Shown: positions 30,555 to 40,962 of the stretch, piece by piece
How positions within the stretch are numbered: position 1 is the stretch's first letter
Layout of the letters: each line of letters starts with the position of its first letter
Origin: Diphasiastrum complanatum
Taxonomy: Eukaryota; Streptophyta; Lycopodiopsida; Lycopodiales; Lycopodiaceae
Assembly (NCBI GenBank): GCA_029204225.1
Contig: CM055103.1
Coordinates: 42,059,368 to 42,123,367 of the forward strand
Length of the DNA stretch: 64,000 bases
Direction of reading: 5' to 3'
Notes under the pieces: generated by a model
Databases searched by the model: none
Told to the model about the DNA's origin: nothing
Seen by the model: the letters and a program-made list of their open reading frames with translations, nothing else
Position numbers and translations under genes: made by a program

Positions 30555-33058
30555 TTAGCTGGTACTCTTTTGAGCATGAGGGAAAAACGGATTTCGTTTC
30601 CACCGTTGGTTTCGTTTACCTCGTCTACCTTTTTCTTGTACTGGACCGCAAAGGAATCTCATTCGTGGATCTTTCGTGTTCGCGAACCGTTCATGATCGT
30701 CTCCTTTGACTTTCGTGTTCGCGAACTGTTTGTCTTCGTTCCCTTTGACTTTCGTGTTCACGAAACTCTTCGTGTCTCGTGTCTCCAGATATTCGAGTTT
30801 GCGAACATCTTCGTCAGGTTGAGGGTTGAAAGCTAGCAAGGCTTTGTAATAAGAAACATTTTGTTTCTTCAGCTCCCTCTCAAAGCATGATAGCTTTACG
30901 ATCCTGAGACTGCTCCTTTGCCTCTCAAAGAGTCCTTTGTCCAGAGCTTTAGTGAAGATGTCAGCAACCATATCTTTCGTTCCTATGAAGGTGGTCTGTA
31001 TCATCTTCTTTTTAATTAGATCTCTGATCAGGTGATACTTGATCGCAATGTGCTTCGTTCTGGAATGGAATACGGGATCTTTCGTCAGGTGTATTGCAGA
31101 GGTGTTGTCCATCTGCAAGACCAGTGGCTCGTTCCTTGTTTCGCCCAATTCGTCCAGGAACTGCCTTAGCCAAATTATCACGTTGGCCATCTTCGCTACT
31201 GCTACGTACTCTGCTTCGCAGGATGACTGGGCTACAACGGTCTGCTTCTTGCTGGCCTAGAGAACTGCTCCTCCTGATGCGATGGTGCATCCTCCTAAGA
31301 CGCTTTTACAATCATCCTTTAGAGATGCCCATCTAGCATCGCTCTAGGAAAGTATTCTGAGACTTGCGGCACGACAATAACACAAGCCATAATCCCTCGT
31401 TAATTGAAGGTATTGCAAAATTTGTTTTGCAATCTTCCAATGTGTCGAGCCTGGATTCGTGCAAAATTGGCTCATCTTGAACATATGCAATATCAGGACA
31501 TGTGTTGTTTGCAAGGTACATCAGTGATCCTATCAGCTTCCTGTAAGGTGTGAGCTGCATCTGTTCTCTCTCTGCCTCAGTCCTTGGACAATCATCATTC
31601 ATTAGCACCGTCCCTGCGAGCATTGGAGTGTTTGCTCCTTTGCAGTTCAGCATCCCAAAGTCCTCTAGGATCTTCTGGGTGTATCTGGACTGGTGAAGGT
31701 ATAACTTACCTTCCTTATAGTCCCTTTCGATTTGTAAGCCTAGGTAACACCTGGCTTCTCCCAGATCCACTATCTTGAAATGTTTTGAGATGTCTGTCTT
31801 TACCTCAACAATTAGCTGCTCACCCTGCAAAGTATCAGTGTCGTCCACATATACAGCCACTATGATGATCTGCCCATCTGTAATTCTGACATACACATTG
31901 GAGTCAGCCAACAGAGGCTTGAATCCTAATGATTTCAGAGATTGATCTTTCTTCTTGTACCATTGTCGGACTGACTACTTCAGACCGTAGATGCTTCTAT
32001 GCATTCTGTATACATAGTCAGGAAGTGAATTCGAGATGAATCCTAGGGGTTGATCCATGTAGACCTTTTCGTCTAATTCGCCATGTAAAAAGGCCGTCTT
32101 CTCGTCCACAATGTGGATCCTGAGGTCATAAGCTGTTGCATATGCAAATAACAGACGTAGGCACGAATGTTTGACAACATGAGAGAAGGTTTCAGAATAG
32201 TCAATACCGTATCTCTAAGAGAAAACCTTCGCTACTAGTCTTGTCTTGTATTTCGACACATTTTCGTCTGGTCCGTATTTGAGCTTGAAGACCCATTTGC
32301 ATTTGACAGTCTTGCGCTTATGCGATATTGGCTCCAATGTCCATACCTGGTTCTTCCTCATGGACTCCATCTCTTCGTTGGATCCATCTGTCCTTTTCTG
32401 GACTTTCAATCACAAAATTCTTCTGATGTGGAAGCTGAGCTGCTTGGCACATATCTTGTTGGCATTCTTCGTGGTCTTGTCGACCTTCTGGGAAATCCTC
32501 CTGGAACAACTATGCCTTTGCCCTTGTCTGCTCTGCTCGGTCCCAGACCATCTTGGTTTACAGGAATTGCGACAGCAGGTTGCTTCTCAAATCTTTCTTC
32601 GTCTGATTCGTCGTTCAAATGGGAGACGACTCAAAAATCTTCATTTTTGTGTTCGTTTGCTACTCCCTCTGTCACTGGCGGCAGGTCATAGTAGTGTCTC
32701 TCCAGAACTTCGTAGATGACAGGATCTTCGTTGGCCATAGTCCTGCTCTCGTCGAATTTGACATCCCTCACTGTTTTCATAGTGTTCGTGTCTGGCATGT
32801 AGATTCTGTAGTATGACAAATTATTGTCATAATCTACTAGAAATCCTTGCTCGACTTTCTCATCAAGCTTCTTTCGAAGCTTATCAGGAATATGTGCATA
32901 TGCTGCACAGCCAAAGATTTTGATGTGAGACAAGTTGGGCTTTCTACCCCACCATAGCTCATGTGGTGTCGTGTGAGGAACACCAGACTTGCCTGTCCTG
33001 TTCTGGATGTATGTGGCTGTAGCTACTGCTTTAGTCCACAGTGCCCTTGGAGATTTCG
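30555..33058 (-). pseudogene. Ty1/copia integrase C-terminus, reverse transcriptase and RNase H
   Basis: Reading from 33058 down: the end of integrase (ATYIQNRTGKSGVPHTTPHE, ELWWGRKPNLSHIKIFGCAA), a Pro/Arg-rich linker, and RT starting NQVWTLEPISHKRKTVKCKW and KTRLVAKVFS. RT continues with YDLRIHIVDEKTAFLHGEL, PDYVYRMHRSIYGLK, the catalytic VAVYVDDTD (about 31857-31830), YLGLQIERDYKEGKLYLHQS and SLMYLANNTCPDIAYV. RNase H reads VLQMDNTSAIHLTKDPVFHS, RTKHIAIKYHLIRD and MVADIFTKAL. Stops and frame changes near 32200, 31960, 31450 and 31270 inactivate it. The 5' part of the element is cut off at about 33058. The final frame runs on into a tandem-repeat region, ending at 30555. Confidence 0.9.
30680..30805. 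repeat. Short tandem repeat with GTTCGCGAAC palindromes
   Basis: Three units of about 39-42 bp, each containing TTTCGTGTTC(G/A)CGAA and mostly ending CCTTTGACTT. The perfect 10-bp palindrome GTTCGCGAAC occurs twice, with a one-base variant in the third unit. In the minus frame this encodes a repeated FANTKVKG motif. Confidence 0.75.
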
Positions 33059-33587
33059 AGTAGGGTCAATAAGCACTTGTGATTTGCTAGCCCTCAATTT
33101 GACTCATCACTTTCAATTTCAAAAAATGAGGCCGATGCTAGTCACAGTATATGAAACTTGTGAGAGAGATGACCATTGTTGGGAATTTTTTTTTTTGAGT
33201 TATTTTCAAAAAATCTGCAATTCTTTTAGCTTCTAGAATTTTTTAAGGACCATTAGTCATAGAAGAGTTTATTTGCTATATAAAAAGTTGTCAAAATTTT
33301 TATGATGTCAATTTTTGTGAAAAGATGTTTGTTCCATTCTATACTTGGTGGGGACCAAAATGCATTGTCCACATTTGAACCACCCACCACATGGTGAACG
33401 CCCGTGGTCCATTCCAAATGACCTGGGCAGTGTCAATAAGCTTATGTTAGTGTCTTGACACTGGGAATGAAGTTCATGGTCCAAATGCAATCTTACATGC
33501 ATGCAGGAACCATACCGGAAGGATAGTGGAGATCAAGAACCATGGATTGTCTGGACATGTTCAAAATAGATGCATAATTCAAGTGTC
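33059..33587. other. Non-coding junction region
   Basis: Starts at the sharp loss of copia integrase homology near 33058 and ends at the transposase-like gene. No feature recognised. Confidence 0.45.
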
Positions 33588-35000
33588 CTAATTTTCCACA
33601 TTAGAAGCATTGCCTCTACAAATGGGAGCCCAATATTGAACAAGCACTTTCATGAATTTTGGTGATGTCTTTTGTTGGTTTACATCCAAAAGGGTAACAC
33701 CTAGCCAAATTGGATACAGTTTGTCGTTGGGGTGCACCAGCACAAATTGGTCTTTATGCACATCAAAATGAGACTTGAATGGCACCTTCGGTTTCTCTTT
33801 CAATGGACCACAATAGTGTTCTTCATCTTCCTCTTCTTCATTTTCTATTAACCTAGTTGGATTGTCAATATTAACATCCATCCATCTCGTCCTAGGCCAA
33901 AAACCATCCATCAGATGAACATGACTCTCAATGATTTCATCTGAATTTAAAATGTTGATAATATTCTCCCAATATGCAATTACAGGCAAAATTAAATCTC
34001 TATAATTTGGATTGACATGTCTGCTTTCCATATAACCTCAATTTTAATGTTGTGCATATGTCACATTTTGAAAATGGCCTGGATTTGGAAAGATACACAT
34101 CTTTGAATACAGTTTTCCAAAGTCTGCTAAACGTAGAATGTGATACGTATTTTAATCCCAGACTTGTGAGTGTCATGTTTATTTTCCTCAATATGTCTTG
34201 TTGTTTGTAGATGCCCGATAGTACTTGTTGTGTTTCTCTCTCTCTCCATCAAAAGTAGTCTTACTCTTATGTGGCATTTGGTCAGCATTGTTATCAACAT
34301 ATTGTTGCATTATTGCCTTTGCCATCTCCACATACTCCCAAGCACGCCGAATAATTTTTGTGTTTCCATGACATGTCTTCCTAGATCCTTGTTCGTATGC
34401 AACTTTGTACCTGTGAAATGTAGCCTTCACTATTCCATGAACAATATACCATGCCCTTGCATAGATCAAGTCTCCCTGGAATGTTATATAAGATGCTCTT
34501 TCTTTTCCTTCTTTTTTCTGTGAAGTAAGCAACATGTCATAGACATAAGTAATGCGATCTGATGATCTTTGACCCCAATATTGTCGTCGAGCTTCCTCTA
34601 TTTGTTTTCTATTGACATGTTGGCAACAATACTTATCACAACAATGTTTAGTAGCAACTTCATGAATTTTCTCTATGGACAAAAGATCATGGATTTTGGA
34701 CTGTGTTTGCTTGTAGTCTTTTTGCGATGTTTGTCGATTGACCATTCTATATTTTCTCTTTTTCTTACATATTGGAAAGTGTTCTAGCCTCTCAATATCT
34801 TTTTGCATTATTTTCAATCTCTTGAACACCTTTCTTGACTATGCATATCATCTTGATGTTGGCATTCCATACCATCAAATGATTTTGTATCTAAAAGTGC
34901 ACTACCATCCTCAAATGGGACTTGTTTGATTGGCCATCTCAAAAGTTGAACATTCATGTTCTCCAAGTTGCTATTGTCACATGCTAAATTATTATCCAAG
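33588..35000 (-). pseudogene. Transposase-like gene, uncharacterised family A
   Basis: Four minus-strand frames in order (34814-34999, 34188-34829, 34000-34191, 33588-34031) form one decayed protein. Blocks include CCDKYCCQHVNRKQIEEARR (clustered Cys/His); TYVYDMLLTS; ARAWYIVHGIVKATFHRYK and CHGNTKIIRRAWE; YVSHSTFSRLWKTVF; SRPFSKCDICTTLK (C-X2-C); and a C-terminal acidic region with FVLVHPNDKLYPIWLG and FMKVLVQYWAPICRG. From memory this order (helical HGN block, S-x-S-x-F-x-x-x-W block, C-x-x-C block) recurs in poorly characterised transposase-like proteins of plants and aquatic animals. The name is therefore an inference. Frame changes near 34190 and 34030 and internal stops break it. Confidence 0.5.
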
Positions 35001-35395
35001 TTGGCATGGATTGTGGAGATTGTGACACCTACATGTTCATCTCCAAGACGGCCAACAAGATATATCCCTCAGCTACAATTTTTGTATGATCCAAGGACCA
35101 AAGAATCACTTTTTGATTGACCCATGTATCACGCATTACGAAGCTGCTAGGAGCTCTCCAAATTTTGAGAATGTCAACCCATTACAACAATAAGACATTC
35201 TGACCAAATTGCAACAATTTGTGAAAAATAGTTTTTGTGATAAAGACTGGCGACAATAAACACTTGGTTTTATGTAAGCAAATGAGGATCTATGCTTTTC
35301 CAAGTGTCGATTGAAGACGCCAATGCGGAAGCGGAGCGACATCGTCCAATATGAGTTGCAGTGGGTCCTGCAACACATTAGGGGTGGGATGATGT
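35001..35395. other. Region between transposase-like gene and repeat
   Basis: A 91-codon minus frame (35136-35411) has no recognised motif and is probably not coding. Confidence 0.35.
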
Positions 35396-35704
35396 TGGCT
35401 GATTCTGACAAATCCCCAAGATACTCAGACAGAGCAACTCAAGAGCACCTCTCACCTTAGACCGAGGAGGTCTCTTGTAAGCCTCATGGTGAATCCCAGA
35501 AGATGGAATGACCATATAGGAACTAGTATTTCTAGGCAAATGTATTAAATGCAAGTATACCTCTCTTAAAGAAAGTAGAGTGAGCCACCTTTTGATGGTG
35601 ACCTCTAGTGGAGAGCATTATTCCACTTGTAATTTGTGAAATGTGGAAATTCCACTAGGATGCCACCTAAGGAGCTCTCTTGCCTATTTAAGAGACTCCC
35701 TCTT
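35396..35704 (+). repeat. Direct repeat, copy 1
   Basis: Starts TGGCTGATTCTGA and ends near CTCCCTCTT. About 90% alike by eye to 38675-39048 apart from a 65-bp gap after GAGGAGGTCTCT. Both contain TATTTAAGAGA near the end, a possible TATA-type signal. It could be an LTR segment or a short non-autonomous element. Confidence 0.75.
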
Positions 35705-36163
35705 GTGGAAAATGCAAAAATAAGCTTGGTAGAAGCCAAAAATCTTGTATATAGGATAGACACACATGTGTGGAGCCTGTTCCCACGTGTGAAACTAGTG
35801 TACTTTTCATGTACCATGATCATATATGTTGTACATATGATTTAATTCAAGTTCTAGTGGCTTGGAAGGAATTTTGAGTGATTCTCTCCATTTGTCTACA
35901 TTTGTTTTGATTGTTTGGAGGTTCTATCAATGTGTACTTGATTTTCAGGTTGGAGTCCATACTCACACAATGTTTCACATGTGTGAAACCAAAAAGTACA
36001 CCTACCTTCAATTAATGATTGTTCTTGTTAGGATTTTGTGTCTAGAATTGAACTAGATTGATCTTAATCTCAAGTAGATTGATAGATCAAGTAATCTAAC
36101 AACCAATCCCTCTTGAGGATCAGATTAGGATCCACTCTTGGTCCTTTTTGTACTTTTTCTACA
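35705..36163 (+). repeat. Copia 5' LTR (left edge uncertain)
   Basis: The right end CTACA abuts a perfect PBS at 36164. It contains several near-palindromic CACATGTG/CACGTGTG motifs (35758-35790, 35968-35985) also seen in the LTR-like region after 61265. The left edge may be as far out as 35396. Confidence 0.55.
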
Positions 36164-36176
36164 TGGTATCAGAGCC
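36164..36176 (+). promoter_or_regulatory. Primer-binding site
   Basis: TGGTATCAGAGCC, a perfect copia initiator-Met tRNA primer site directly after the LTR. Confidence 0.85.
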
Positions 36177-36765
36177 AAGTACAAGAGGTTTTGTTGAAAT
36201 TGATAAGGTTAATCCAAATCAAAGTCAAAATTAGCAGTTTTTAGGAAACTAGTCAAATTTTGTGTAGCGAGTTGGATTTGATAGCTATCCTCAAAATTTT
36301 TGGTCCAGATCTTATTCTGGGCTGTAGGAGCTCTTTTCACACGTGTGAGACATACAACTCCGGTTTTGACTGAGAAATTTCAAAAATTTGTAGAATTTGA
36401 CTCACATACCCAATTTGAGTGAATTTTTGGTGTAGAATCAAGCATTTTCTATAATGAATCTAATCCCTTGATTAGTTCTTGGATTAGATCAGCCAAAAAA
36501 TTAATATTGAAGCTTGAATCAGGTGGATTAATTGATCTTTTCTGATTTTTTGAGTGTATGTTGAGGTTGAAGAGAGAAATTGCTAAAAATCATAGATTAA
36601 AGAGTGATTTTGCAAGTTTGAGACTAGAATCTAAATTTCCATCATTCTAGATTGGTTCATGAGTGATAGGATTGAGTCTATAAGCTTTCTAAATTGCTAG
36701 AAGACTTTAGGTTCAGATCTCTTAGAGAAACTATAAGAGTTTCTAGTGCTTTTTCACATTCAAAA
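36177..36765 (+). other. Copia leader
   Basis: Non-coding, between the PBS and the gag start. It includes TCACACGTGTGA at about 36337, a perfect 12-bp palindrome. Confidence 0.5.
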
Positions 36766-36846
36766 ATGGCATCAATGGGTGGTTTTTTGCTTGAAGCTAG
36801 TGAAAGACTTACATCCACTAATTATGCTACTTGGATAGTTCAATGT
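36766..36846 (+). pseudogene. Copia gag N-terminus, truncated
   Basis: ATG at 36766 begins MASMGGFLLEASERLTSTNY and continues ATWIVQ, the N-terminal pattern of copia Gag (L....NY..W). After about 27 codons it is interrupted by unrelated sequence starting TGTAACAGTACC at 36844. The start resembles the MSSMGGYLIK start at 63683. Confidence 0.7.
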
Positions 36847-37473
36847 AACAGTACCCCCTGCAATGCTATATTCTAAATATAGTATCTCCCGCCCGTAGGT
36901 GAGGGTAGAGTGCCGGAGATAATAGTGTGTGGCTCCTTCTCGGATCAATTGACAGACAGCCCCTAATGTAGGGTGGAACTGCTTTTCATCCATTATGCTC
37001 AAGGGCTTAGCTCCTCATGAGGGAGAAGGTTTTTCATGGATAAAAAAAATAGTAAGGCCATCACTAAGACACATTGCAAATGTTTAAAACTCAATCTTGT
37101 ATAGTTCAATTTATGAAATATGTAGTTGTCTTTGTTATCCTTATATTTCCAAAACAAGATTTAGGAATAAAAAACTCTCGACAACATTGACATGGTTGAT
37201 AAAAAATAGAATCTTGTATCATGGATGTACTATCAAATATGGTTTGATTAGACTATCCAAATTAGATGCATGTGAGATAATGGATACATCTTCTAAAACT
37301 AGCTACATCTACACATATATTGTTCTCAAGCTATCACGTACAAACTTTAGTGTCTTTTTTGTCATACGTGATGGAAAGAAACTTTAGCAAAAAACACTTT
37401 TGTTAATGAGCAAATGGAAAGAAGAGTGATGGTATCAAGATTGCCATGCTAAAAAGAGCTTTGAGTGTGTGCT

Positions 37474-37566
<93 letters not shown>

Positions 37567-38674
37567 TTCAGGGATCATTTTTGTCAAATATATGATTGAC
37601 TAGATGATCTCTTCAATTCAAGCTCCAGTAGTTGATATATGTGTTGAGTTTAGAAGAGAATACATAACGTGATTTTGAGTGAGAGAGATAGAAAGAGCTC
37701 TCATTCACGGATCTTGATGAACGTTGTTCATCAAGATCCATGTTTCAACATATGATTTTTATGCGTATTTGAGTTTGTAACAATGTGCATGTGGACATAT
37801 TCATGAGATTGCTTTGGTTCATAGATTTTGACAAATGAGGTTCATCAAGATCATTAATTGGTGTCATAGCCACAATTAGACACATGATTTTATTCAAGGC
37901 CTCCAATTGAAAGCCCATCATTCAACTAGTAATAACGCATCCCAAACTTAGTCTTTCCATCATCATATGTCATGAACATTGGCAAAAAAAATCCTCCAAA
38001 TGGACTAAAAATATATACGATAACATTTTGCAAAGAAAACTTTAATATATACAAAATTTAACAAAGCCAATTTATTATATGCTAAACAACTACATTTTCA
38101 TAATACGAGTAATTAATAGCTATTTAATATTAACTTGATTTAGAGACCCTTTTTTTTTTTGGTATACTGAGTTACAAAATTAGTAGGTTATACATGACAT
38201 ATACATCCTAGCAATGCCATCTACGCAACGTCAAGCGAGGAGCAAGCTCCCAAGATGTCGCTACGTAGTGGCTAGGTTTCGAGTATGTGCCTTGCCGGTC
38301 ATAGTCAACAACTCCACCCACACATTGTGTTGTGATGGAAAAGACTTATTTTAGACAGTTGCTTTAGCAAATGTAGACATAGTTCTCTTTACCGATTTGT
38401 ATGATGCATATGCTCATCTCTTTATTATAATTTCCTACAATTATTAATGAATTGTTATTTGATCTATTCAATTGTTTTTTTATGTTGCTTTTAGATTTGT
38501 GAGTGGTAATATGATTATTTAGCTATTGTTTGGGAATTGATACGATATTGACAGTAGGAGCCTTTAATTGTTTTGTGTATAAATCGATGGATCAAATGAC
38601 TGAATGAGTGAGGTCATGTTACTTTTGATCCCTCTCAAGTATAATTGTTTTAGGGTTTTTGTCTTGCTAGATGG
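36844..38674. other. Insertion-interrupted region with long (GA)n
   Basis: Begins with an LTR-like TGTAACAGTACCCCC; the first 180 bp are GC-richer than the rest. (GA)n occupies 37477-37564. The remainder is AT-rich with no supported gene; a poly-T run lies at about 38150-38160. Confidence 0.5.
37477..37564. repeat. (GA)n microsatellite
   Basis: About 88 bp of uninterrupted GA. Confidence 0.95.
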
Positions 38675-39048
38675 TGGCTGATTCTGATGAATCCCCAGAT
38701 ACTCGGACAAAGCAACTCAAGAGCACCTCTCACCTTAGATCGAGGAGGTCTCTGAGAAGACGAGACGAACAGAGACTGAAAGCTGAGGAATACTAGTTGG
38801 TAATGACAAGTAAGAACTATGTAAGCCTCATGGTGAATCCTGGAAGATGGAATGACCATGTAGGAACTAGTATTTCTAGGCAAATGTATTGAAGCAAGTA
38901 GACCTCTCTTAAAGAAAGTAGAGTGAGCCACCTTTTGATGGTGACCTCTAGTGGAGAGCATTATTCCACTTGTAATTTGTGAAATGTGGAAATTCCACTA
39001 GGATGCCACCTAAAGAGCTCTCTTGCTTATTTAAGAGAATCCCTCTTT
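38675..39048 (+). repeat. Direct repeat, copy 2
   Basis: The longer partner of 35396-35704, retaining the 65-bp block (GAGAAGACGAGACGAACAG and following) missing from copy 1. Same orientation, 3.3 kb apart. Confidence 0.75.
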
Positions 39049-40206
39049 GAGTAGAGGAGCTTTTTGTGTATTGTATCAACTCCATGCTGAAATGAGAAGA
39101 GCCTCCATGAGTTAGATGCATCCATTGAGCTCCTTGATCATGATGGTTTTCTTGAGTGATGCCCCTATGATCATGCCCTTCCATTCATATTGTGTGTGGT
39201 TGTGGATTTAGAGTGGATTAGTTTTCTTGTTTTTTCTAGTTGTGGATTAGTTTTCATTTCCTTTTGTGAATTAATGTAGGAATCAGCATTCAAGTAAACT
39301 AAATAGGCCAAAAATTTGGCATAAATCTTGCATATCTTCCAACATTCTAGTTCTTGATGTTCTTGGGATGTCCAAGAATCAAAAGACTGGTTGGTTTCTT
39401 GATTCTTGGACTTCTAAAATGCTGTAGATTAGTTCTTGTTTCTTGTTTTGTCAATTTATGCAAGTATAATAGTGCTTAGGATCTGATTTCAGTTCATTTT
39501 GCAGCAAAGTAGAAGTAGAAATCCATCGTTGTTCAACTGAGTAGTAACGTAGATCATTTGTTGAACGCATTGGCTTGCATTTTGGTTGATTATGCATGTG
39601 CATTCAGTTCAAGAGAGACCCATCCAGATGTCCTCTAACAGGCAGGACAATACTACAATGATTATCAGCCCCTTCTGCCTAATCTGGGCTATAAAACAAG
39701 AAAGATAATCTCAAGAAGTGCCCACAGTCTCTGTTGATAGAAAGAATACCAAACTGTTAAAGCTGTCAAACAAGAAGTAAAAGAAGTAAAAAAATGAAGA
39801 ACTAGTTAACAGATTCTAAGACAGAGAATTTGTCAACATTTGTCGCTCATTGTCACTTGTACTAACACACATCATTTATCCCTGTAGCTGTAACAATCAA
39901 TGCTCAGATCTCTGCAACTGTTATCTAAATATTTTAAACGTTCTGAGTCCCTCCAAAGCTGCTCATAACAGTTACAAAATGACTTTGCCAAACTATTCCG
40001 ATCACCACCACACCTACGTTTGAAACCGTGCTGACCACGCATCAACAATCTCACAACCTGCACCAACCCTCATCAGATATGAAACAACTCATCTAACTCT
40101 CCCACATAGATCTCCTACATTCCTCTCAGACAGACCTACACGCTCCCTCCCTACAGAGCCACATTGTTTCACCCGCCCTTCACGCTCCCTTTTCGCTCGC
40201 TGAACT
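39049..40206. other. Non-coding region
   Basis: No coding motif or element end recognised. Confidence 0.45.
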
Positions 40207-40700
40207 CTCAACCGATGCACTAACTTTAAATTTCAGCCGACGCATTCCCATCAAATCTCAATCGACGCACTAACTTCACATCTCAACCAATGCATTCCCA
40301 TCAAATCTCAACCGACGCACTAACTTCAAATCTCAACCGATGCATTTTCATTAGATCTCAACCGATGGATTTCGATCAAATCTTGACCTACAGGTTTCGA
40401 TCAAATCTCGACCGACGGGGTTCGATCAAATCTTGACTGACGAATTTTGATCAAATCTCGACCGACGGTTTTCTCTGAAATCTCGACCGACGAGTTTTCG
40501 CTAGAATCTCGATCGACGGATTTTTGCTGGAATCTCGACCGACGGATTTTCACTGAAATCTTGACCGACGGGTTTTGATCAAATCTCAACCGACAGATTT
40601 TGATCAAATCTCGACCAACTATTTTCGCTGAAATCTCGACCGACAACGACGATCAAATCTCGACTGACGGTTTTGGGTCCAATCTTGATCGAAGGGGTTT
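40207..40700 (+). repeat. Minisatellite, 25-26-bp unit AATCTCGACCGACGG...
   Basis: About 12 successive units of 25-26 bp from 40380 with consensus AATCTCGACCGACGG followed by TTTTCGATCA or variants. Before that (40207-40380) is a looser version alternating CAACCGACGCACTAACTTC and CAACCGATGCATTCCCATC. Clear length constancy, about 10-20% divergence. The minus frame repeats SVEIS/GRDLIKI-like peptides, but 25 is not a multiple of 3, so coding is unlikely. Confidence 0.9.
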
Positions 40701-40962
40701 CTCACCATCTGAACCGGACCAAATCCACGCTAGACCACAGAACTTTCAAACGACACCTCTGATTGCCATTTCGACAGAACCACCATCTTTCCAACGCCTT
40801 AGAGGCTGAAAAAAAAAAAGGGCATGAAGACCAAAAAAAATTTCAAAAAATAAAACTTATACCAATAGAAAGCCCTTTTCATATTGAGTCTCCACCTTCA
40901 CTTCCATCAAATTTCTAAAAATCCAAAAGATACCCAACACAAAAAAGACACAACAGTACCTA

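Noticed and set aside
40401-40646. Minus ORF with repeated SVEIS and RDLIKI peptides
   Set aside because: Arises from the 25-26-bp minisatellite; the period is not a multiple of three, so the peptide pattern drifts.
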